Shown here: one piece after another, positions 56,591 through 64,000 of the stretch
Position numbering within the stretch: the stretch's first letter is position 1
Layout of the letters: each line of letters opens with the position of its first letter
Assembly (NCBI GenBank): GCA_026122225.1
Contig: JANEZZ010002205.1
Coordinates: 310,001-374,000, forward strand
Source: Heloderma charlesbogerti
Lineage: Eukaryota > Chordata > Lepidosauria > Squamata > Helodermatidae
Direction: 5' to 3'
Length of the DNA: 64,000 bases
The notes under the pieces: model-generated
Seen by the model: only the letters and a program-made list of their open reading frames with translations
Databases searched by the model: none
Told to the model about the DNA's origin: nothing
Position numbers and translations under genes: made by a program

Positions 56591-56989
56591 AAGAGATGGT
56601 GATGTGTAACAAAGAAACAAGGAAATTAAAGGAGGGAAGGAAATTCAATGTTTAGTAAATTTCACAGGCAGTTGCAAAGCAATCTCACTGTATTCAGTCC
56701 CATGTATCTTTTTCTTGTGTAAATTCTGAAACGCACACACAACTCTGCACCTTTTCAAATGGAGAAGAGATGATCATGTGTGGTTAGCACCACTAGTCAA
56801 CACACCACACCGTGTCCTAGCAACAGTTCTTTACATCTATTTTTAAAATGTTTGCAGGGGTGTGTGCTTTCAAACAATAAAGGTGTGGAGGGGGGGGTGC
56901 GTCAAATACTACTATGATAAATTAATATATAAACAGATAAATACACATATTCTACTATACGTATTTTGATTTATTTTTACATTTATTTC

Positions 56990-57268
56990 CCACCCTTTTT
57001 TCCTCTTGCAAGGAACCCAGGGCAGCTTACATGGTCCTTCTCCTCTCCGTTTTATCCTCACAACAACCCTGTGAGGTAGGTTAGGGTGAGAGTCGATGAC
57101 TGGGTTTTCATGATAGGTAGGCAGTTAACAAGCCACTGTGGCCACTGGCAAACTAGGCCAGTGGCTGGCCCGAAGTGACTGGTCCACCCAGTGAATTTCA
57201 TGGCCAAGTGAGGACTAGAGCCTGGATTTCCTGCATCCTAGTCAACACCACTACACCACACCAGCTCT
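56990..57268 (-). mobile_element. Sauria-type SINE
   Basis: Reverse complement: 'cctcttgcaaggaacccagggcagcttacatggtcc', 'cctcacaacaaccctgtgaggtaggttagg', 'accacaccagctctc'. It carries a roughly 60-bp internal extension with 'gccagtggc' duplicates. Confidence 0.82.
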
Positions 57269-57651
57269 CTTACGTTGTTTAAGAAGCCAGACAGCCCAAC
57301 CTGCAGCATTTCAGGCACATAGTGGGTGACGAAACTGCTGTGACTGCTCCCTTCAGCTGAAGGGAGAAAAAACACCTTGGCAGGATGAGGCCAGGAGGTA
57401 TCTCAGATGCAAGTGGGCTGAAGGTAGGCTGACATGGTAGAGGCAGGCAGGCAGGCAGGCAGGCAGGCAACTAGATGCCTGATAGGACCAAGGAGCCTCT
57501 TCCATGACCAGCTGCCCAGACTGAGAGAAAGTAGGAGCTCTAGGACAGGGGCCTTCAATTTGGCCCTCAGGAACCTGAGGCCCAAATTCCATTTTGAAAA
57601 AGCTCTTGGGGGCCAAATTCCAGGGGAGTGTAAGGCCGAACTACTACTAGC

Positions 57652-57652
57652 A

Positions 57653-57718
<66 letters not shown>
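57652..57718. repeat. (CT)n(CA)n(TA)n microsatellite
   Basis: Three dinucleotide runs joined end to end. Confidence 0.95.
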
Positions 57719-57722
<4 letters not shown>

Positions 57723-58023
57723 AGTCAGGGGTTAGTTGGTCTTCCCTTTTTGACTGCCTTCCCATTGACTGATTCACATGAAACACACTTCATTGGAGAG
57801 CTCTTGACACGCAGATTCCATGAATAGCAATGGTTTTCACTGTAATTCAAAGTTGGGAGATTATTTATGTCCATAGACTTCTTTAAAAAAAAAAAAGAAT
57901 TAGGCTATCTTCTATAACAATGTACTATAAAGTTTTATTGTTTTAATATCAAAAACATGTCAAGTATAATTAAGCAAACATAATTAATTGCAAATTGAAG
58001 CAAAATGGATTATGAACACACAA

Positions 58024-58110
58024 AAAGGCTCTGTATACCTTTATAAACACAGGTGCAGGCCAAAGTACAATGATATGCCTGTAACATACAGCCTGTAAAC
58101 AAATCAAAGG
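58024..58110. repeat. Direct repeat flanking an L2 copy
   Basis: 'ctctgtatacctttataaacacaggtgcaggccaaagtacaatgatatgc' recurs with few changes at 60030-60115, on the far side of the L2 copy at 58195-59925. Confidence 0.75.
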
Positions 58111-58194
58111 CACTTTGCAGATAAAATTGATTGGATCAGGAGTGTTATTCCGTGCACTGTGGACACAGTTAGTTAGCAAGAGGCGGCCTGTGGC

Positions 58195-59925
58195 AAACCG
58201 GTTTTGTGGGATCAGTTCCAGCTTCTTCCTCCTGATGAAGTGGACAAGGTGCTTTCATCTGTAAGGCTGACCACCTACTTACTTGATCCTTGCCCATCTT
58301 GGCTCATTATGGGCTGCAGAGAGAGATTGGGTGAGGGGATCAGGGCGGTGGTGAACGCCTCCCTTGAGGAAGGAGTGATGCCATCAGCCCTCAAGGAGGC
58401 AGTGATGAGACTGCTCTTAAAGAAGCCCTCCTTGGATCCTCAAGTTCTGAACAACTTTCGCCCAGTCTTGAATCTGCCATTTTGGGGCAAGGTGATTGAG
58501 CAGGTGGTGTCGATGCAGTTGAAGGCACGCTTGGAAGAAGCCGATTATCTAGATCATTTCAGTCGGGCTTCAGGCCTGGGCATGGGACAGAAACAGCCTT
58601 GGTCGCCTTGGGGGATGATATGAGGAGGGCTCTGGATAGGGGCGAATGCTCCTTCCTTGTTCTCCTTGACCTTTCAGCGGCTTTTGATACCATTGACCAC
58701 GGTATCCTCCTGGACCGCCTGGAGGGGTTGGGCATTGGAGACACTGTATTGTGGTGGTTCCGGTCCTTCCTCTCCGGGGACTACCAGAGGGTTGCGCTGG
58801 GAGAGGAGGTTTCAGACCCATGGCCACAGGGGTGTCACAGGGCTCCATCCTCTCCCCGATGCTATTTAACATCTATGTGAAGCCGCTGGGGGCTATCATC
58901 AGGAGGTTTGGGGTGCGGTGTCATCAATATGCGGATGACACGCAGCTCTACCTCTCATTCAAATTTTCACCAAGGTTGGCCGTAGAATCCCTGTCCAAAT
59001 GTCTGGAGACAGTGAGTGGCTGGATGGGGAGGAATAAGCTGAAGCTGAACTCTGACAAGACTGAGGTACTTTTGGTGGGAGACAAGAGGAGGCTGGGGGA
59101 TGTTGACCTGGTGTTGAATGGGGTACGGCTACCCTTGAAAGACCAGGTCCTCAGCCTGGGGGTCATTTTGGACTCCCAGCTGTCCATGGAGGCTCAGGTG
59201 TCAGCTGTGAGCCGGGCAGCGCTGTACCAACTCCATCTGATACAGCGGCGGCCCCCCAACCTTCCCGACCATCTGCTCCCATCGGTAGTACATGCCCTGG
59301 TCTCCTCTCGTTTAGACTACTGTAATGTGCTCTACGTAGGGTTACCCTTGAAGATGGTTCGGAAGCTGCAGCTGGTACAGAATGCAGTGGCTCACCTGAT
59401 TAAAGGCAGCCGCCTGTGAGATCACATCACTCCGGTGCTGAAGGAGTTGCACTGGTTATCAGTTGTTTTCTGGGCCAAATTCATGGTGTTGGTTTTGACC
59501 TTTAAAACCCTATATGGTTCCAGCCCAGCCTATCTTAAGGAGCACCTCCAGCAACACCAGACAGGCTACTTAATAAGATCAACCTCGGATGGCCTTCTCT
59601 CTGTCCCATCAGCCAGGACAGCTAGACTGGTGGGGACGAGGGAGAGGGCCTTCTCTGTGATGGCCCCCACTCTCTGGAACTCCCTCCCTAGGGAACTCTG
59701 CCATGCCCCTTCTTTAATAAGCTTCCGCCATGCATTAAAAAAAACATGGTTGTTCAGGCAGGCATTTGGGGTGGGTTAGGGTATTTTTAGAAATATGATG
59801 TTTTTAATGTAGAATTTTATTGTTTTAAACAGTTTTATTATATACTTTGTACATCGCCCAGAGTGGCTGGGTGACCAGCCAGATGGGCAATTAATAAATT
59901 CAATAAATAAATAAATAAATCATGA
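58195..59925 (+). mobile_element. L2-group LINE, longest copy, frameshifted
   Basis: About 1.7 kb with reverse-transcriptase blocks in several frames: LLDLSAAFDTIDHGILLDRL (58655), QGSILSPMLFNIYV (58833), QYADDTQLYLSF (58925), SLGVILDSQLS, SRLDYCNVLYVGLPLK and a C-terminal part to 59779. At least three frame breaks and a stop at about 59418. The tail 'gcccagagtggctgggtgaccagccagatgggcaattaat' plus (AAAT)n matches 22970-23195. Confidence 0.9.
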
Positions 59926-61180
59926 AGAGATCTAGAAACACCTACAGTTAAAAGTAACCCAGTCAAGGTTTAGTTATTGCTCAGAAAGGAAGTCACTAGC
60001 TGTTAAATTTAACAAAATAACATTTAAAAGTCTCTGTACACCTTTATAAACACAGCTGTAGGCCAAAGTACAATGATATGCTGGTAACATACATCCTGTA
60101 AATAAATCATGAAGGGATCTACGTTGCCATAAGTCATTTTTGCACTCATTGGCAAACCTCAAGATTCAACTGGTTGATGGACCACAACGAGGACATTACA
60201 GTGGCCACCCTGACATTTACACCAACAAGGACATTGTATTTAAGGCACTTTTGTACAGATAAAAGGCGTAGCACTTGGAACGTTTCAGTAAACACAGTTA
60301 GTTGAGTTAAACCTTTCATTAGATTTGGTTTTTCTCTGCAGACTGTGTTTGTGGGTAACCGAGTGGTTTTAGCTTAAAGTGGCCAGTCGCAAGCCTTGGA
60401 AGAGGCATCTCACCCCTTCAGAATGGGGGGGGGGGGATGGCATAGATCCTGGGGAACCACCCAGCAGTTGGTGGTTGGGAAAGCAGTGCAGCCAGAGAAA
60501 GGGGAACCCCAGAAGGTCACATAGAGATGCCAGGCAAACCAGATGTTGCCTGCACGACTGAGACTCCACAAGCCTGCTCGCCTGCTCCAGGAGCTATATA
60601 TTGCATAATTGCACCTGATTGGCTTTGTGATATCAGCTGACTTCCTAAGCAAAAAGGATCATGGCATGCTGTAGCAAACCCCCAACTATAATTGGCCTGC
60701 TCTGAACAGGAGTGTTGGTACTGCAGGGAGCAATGAGCTGCTATCTGACCTATGATGTGGAAATGAGTCAGTTGGCAAGACAGCATTGCTGTTGCTTCAG
60801 CCTTTGCTTGTTTATTTAAAAATGTGCTCTGGTTTGCCTGTTTGTTTTCTTTCAGATTAAATGTCCATGTATTGTATGGATTTGTGTCAAAGCTGCAACC
60901 ACACGTCTTTCCTTCAGATTATACCTCTCGCATTGTTTAGACTTTAGTTAAAGCTGCAGCCAAGTATGCCTACATATGCTAATGTTTGCTGCTTGTTTTG
61001 GATCATTTCTATAAGTCAACTGTAATATTTGTAATAATAATAATGCTTAAAAAGAAAGAAAATATGCCTCTTATTAAAAATTAGTTGCCAACTTAGGGAG
61101 GGGTCATGTGCCCCCCCCCTGCCCAAGTGAAAGCAAATGATAGCAAAACTCTCCCCCAAATCACCTGGAAGATCTGTTAA
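59926..61180. other. Downstream intron or flank, unassigned
   Basis: Apart from the direct repeat at 60030-60115, no exon, known element or RNA gene was recognised. Confidence 0.4.
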
Positions 61181-61550
61181 GGATGTAATCCTATGCATGT
61201 TTAGACAGAAAAAAGTCCTACAACTCCCAGAATTCCCCAGCCAGCCATGCTGGTTAGGGAAAGCTGGGAATTGTAGGACATTTTTCTGTCTAAACATGCG
61301 TAAGATTGCACCCGAAGCATGCAAAAACATTTAGACTTTTTTCTGTCTAAACATGCATCGGGTTGCACCCTAAACGTCCAAAAACGTTTAGACTTTTTCT
61401 GCCTAAACATGCATAGGATTGCACCCTAAGCATGCAAAAACATTTAGACATTTTTTTTCTGCCTAAACATGCATAGGATTGCACCCTAAGCGTGCAAAAA
61501 CATTTAGACTTTTTTCTGTCTAAACATGCATAGGATTGCTCCCTAAGAAA
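61181..61550. repeat. Palindromic element followed by tandem copies of its arm
   Basis: 61181-61318 is a stem ('gcatgtttagacagaaaaaagtcctacaactccc' and its complement) like 23960-24095. Four tandem units of about 58 bp follow: 'tgtctaaacatgcataggattgcaccctaa' joined to 'gcatgcaaaaacatttagac'. Confidence 0.8.
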
Positions 61551-62239
61551 TGTTAGGAAGATTCCTCCCCATGCAAAGCCAGTCTATGGACCTGAACCCA
61601 GCTCTGGTGTCTCCTTAAAACAGGCAGGATCCTGCTCCAGCCAATAGGATGTTTTGTCTGTGCCCCATAGACCAGATGATGTCACAATGGCTACATTTCT
61701 GAGTGGCCTGAAAGGGCTTTCCCAGCACCAGCCGCTCACCTTGCAAGAGACCTCCGATATGGCAGAGGGCAGAAATAGTGGCTTGAGGGGAGAAGCAGAG
61801 AGTGACATCAGCAGGCGGACTGGCCCCCAGTGGGAACCACACCAATGGTGCTAGTCTTTGGGTGAAATATCACGAATTCCTTACTGGTGTGCTCCAGTTA
61901 TCGCGTTGTCACTTCACACAGGTGGTAAGATGGAGAAGCCATCACCTTTAGTTGAGAATTAAATGCACGATAACGTGGGTATGTTCATCCAGCATGTTGG
62001 AAGGAAATGGAGGCTTCTTATACAGGAAATGGGGAGGAGTCAATTGGGAGTTAGTCATGCTAGCTGGAGACTGCATATTTTCTTTCTCTTCCTGAATTTG
62101 GCATTATATGACTAGTTAACATAACAACAACAACAGCATAATATGAATATCAGAAGAGTCCTGCTGGATCAGACCAAAGGCCTATGTATTCCAGCCTTCT
62201 ACAATGTTCTCATAACCAACCAGATTATTATTATTTAGT

Positions 62240-62483
62240 ATTTATTTATCTACTGCATTTATATCCTGCCTTTTTTCCTCTTGCAAGGAACCCAAAGCGG
62301 CTTACATTATCCTCCTCCTCTCCATTTTCTCCTCACAACAACAACCCTGTGAGGTGGGTTGAGCTGAGAGTCTGTGACTGGCCCAAAGTCACCCAGTGAG
62401 CTCCCATGGCCCAGTGGGGACTAGAACCCAGATCACCCGGCTCCCAGTCCAACACTCTCACCACTACACCATGCTGGCTCTCC
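62240..62483 (-). mobile_element. Sauria-type SINE
   Basis: Reverse complement with full body and head ('gtgactggcccaaagtcacccagtgagctcccatggcccagtggggactagaacccagatc'). Confidence 0.87.
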
Positions 62484-62490
62484 AGCCAGA

Positions 62491-63024
62491 TGTCAGGGTG
62501 GACACTGAGCCCAGCCCACAGAATCCCAGAGTAGTTCTGATTCTGAGGTGGAGCAGCCGCTCCTGGGAGAGGAGCACGCTCATCCTTCCCAGGGCCAACG
62601 GCTGGCAGAGATTCCACTCACCGGCATTCCTGGCATAGATAGTGGTCCCAGGAGTGAGAGAGCGTGGGAAGAGGGCTTGCTGGACGCGCAACGCCGACGC
62701 AGGGAGCGGCACCAAATGGAGGGCGCAGAAAGGAGGTGCAGTGCCCGGTTGGCGCGCAAACAACAGTTGTGCTCAGAGGATCCAAGGGAAAAGGGGAGGG
62801 ACTCTCCCTAGCCCATAAGTTCAGGGTCTGCCAGTGATTCTCCTTCGAACGGGGACCAACTGTTCCAACTGAGGGCATAGGTACTCTGCTGCTCATATCT
62901 AGTTGCTAACAGTAGAGTTGTTAAGTTGTAAAGGAGGAATAAAGCTTTGAAAAGAATCCCTTTGTCTGTGTCTGGACTTGGCTACTGGATTAGACTGAGA
63001 GAGGCCTCCAAGGAGCCCTTGATA
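62491..63024 (+). mobile_element. Probable solo LTR (copy 3) with perfect 5-bp duplication
   Basis: TGTCAGGG start and CCCTTGATA end, flanked by ccaga on both sides (62486-62490 and 63025-63029). AATAAA near 62938. Homologous to 3863-4408 and 30750-31295. Confidence 0.8.
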
Positions 63025-63124
63025 CCAGAGGCCTATGAGAAGCTCACACACAAGACAAGAGTGCAACAGCAACTGTTCTCTCGTGTTCCCCAGCAGCGGG
63101 TATTGAGCGGCATAATTTGTGGAA

Positions 63125-63290
63125 GTCTCAGCCAGTGCAAAAATGCAGCAGTTAGACTGCTGGCCGGAACACCTTATAAAAATCATATAATACCAGTTTT
63201 AAAGGAATTGCTCTGGCTGCCAATACGCTTCCAGTCGGAATTCAAGGTTTTGGTGATGACCTTTAAAGCCCTGGGGAAGGAGCCCCAAAA
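63125..63290 (+). mobile_element. L2-group LINE fragment
   Basis: The frame reads CKNAAVRLLAGTPYKNHIIP, LKELLWLPIRFQSEFKVLVM, the same region as 59345-59490, without a tail. Confidence 0.7.
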
Positions 63291-63916
63291 AGAAGCCCCG
63301 GGGAGGTAGCCTGCCTGCGAAGAGATTTGGAGCACATGAGATGACAGTGAGTCACAATAAGCCACCTTCCCCGACCCCCCCGCAGCGCATAGTGGCACGG
63401 CCCATCATTTGCCAGGTGAAAAGTTAACTCACCTATCCCCATCTATTCCTGTGGTAATAATCTAAAATTGGAACCGATGACAGAGAGCTTCTGAATCTGA
63501 ACATGTCCAGAGCACCTTCCCATTAAGCATTGGTCTATCAGTCCCTTAGCCTTGATCCCAGCTGGAATTCTACTTAAGTACATTGTACGTCCAAATGAGC
63601 ATTTTCATCCTGCTCATCCACTGAATTCTCTCAATTTCCCCATCCCACGTCAGCCTTCTGTGCCCCATCTCTCACCATCTAAAGGGGCCCTTGACCCTCA
63701 GAATTGGCTTTGGGAGCATGCAGGGGGTTTCACTGGAAAGGAAGAGCCAGGAAAGCTGCTTGGGCATGCAGAGTTCCACTCATTCTTCTCTGGATCCAGC
63801 CCATTGCCTTGATAATACGTCTCAATTTCCATTCAAAATCTTGGTCAAATGTTCTAATACTGTGATGTCATTAACTCAGAACTCTCGTAAAGGCTTGTCG
63901 CCACCACTGTATAATT

Positions 63917-63920
<4 letters not shown>

Positions 63921-63949
<29 letters not shown>
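63921..63949. repeat. (CT)n microsatellite
   Basis: About 14 CT units leading into a cagcag acceptor-like site. Confidence 0.9.
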
Positions 63950-63952
<3 letters not shown>

Positions 63953-63957
63953 AGCAG

Positions 63958-64000
63958 GTTTCACCTTCCCTTCTCCTCTCATCCATTCCCTAATCTGCTC
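63958..64000 (+). CDS. Possible start of a further linker exon (cut by window end)
   Basis: A (CT)n tract followed by ttcagcag resembles the acceptors of D2 and F1. Read in phase 1 the following bases stay open and Pro/Ser-rich (FTFPSPLIHSLI). No donor can be seen because the window ends. Weak call. Confidence 0.25.

Overview
This is vertebrate nuclear DNA, most probably from a squamate reptile. It holds the middle part of one plus-strand, multi-exon gene set in dense transposon-rich introns. The squamate call rests on Sauria-type SINEs (52830-53080, 56990-57268, 62240-62483), a BovB reverse-transcriptase fragment (54970-55663), many CR1 and L2 LINE fragments, tRNA-derived SINEs and 5S-rRNA-derived SINEs. 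The species cannot be fixed from the sequence.

The gene encodes a secreted mucin-like protein that alternates WxxW/CysD-type cysteine domains with Pro/Thr/Ser-rich linkers. I recognise four WxxW domains, each split over two exons (1004-1175 with 2785-2894; 23223-23394 with 26037-26143; 35114-35285 with 36532-36635; 52411-52582 with 54373-54479). Linker exons lie between them: an array of at least 12 near-identical exons of 96-105 bp (6272-15150), three acidic cysteine-containing exons (17891-20714), one pair (28452-28553, 32348-32449) and three further exons (41829-51253). Every linker exon and every domain boundary is phase 1, so any linker exon or whole domain can be lost or duplicated in frame. 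Leaving out one frameshifted copy, the recognised exons sum to 2991 bp (997 codons) with no stop. Both ends lie outside the window: no start codon, signal peptide, C-terminus or poly(A) site was found.

The linker array grew by copying a whole exon-plus-intron unit of about 586 bp. Introns there are as alike as exons, one copy carries a single-base deletion (about 10411-10514), and one is cut off by a CR1 insertion (15939-15963). This differs from the large single-exon repeat region of gel-forming mucins.

The introns hold CR1 and L2 LINE fragments, solo LTRs with 5-bp target duplications, and several families of palindromic hAT-like elements with 8-bp target duplications (6563-7042, 38698-39564, 41097-41617, 42284-43126, 44654-45277, 18506-18725, 25631-25956). 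There are also 5S SINEs, simple repeats and a 26-bp minisatellite. No second functional gene, tRNA gene, rRNA gene or CRISPR array is supported. A minus-strand open stretch at 56188-56590 remains unassigned.
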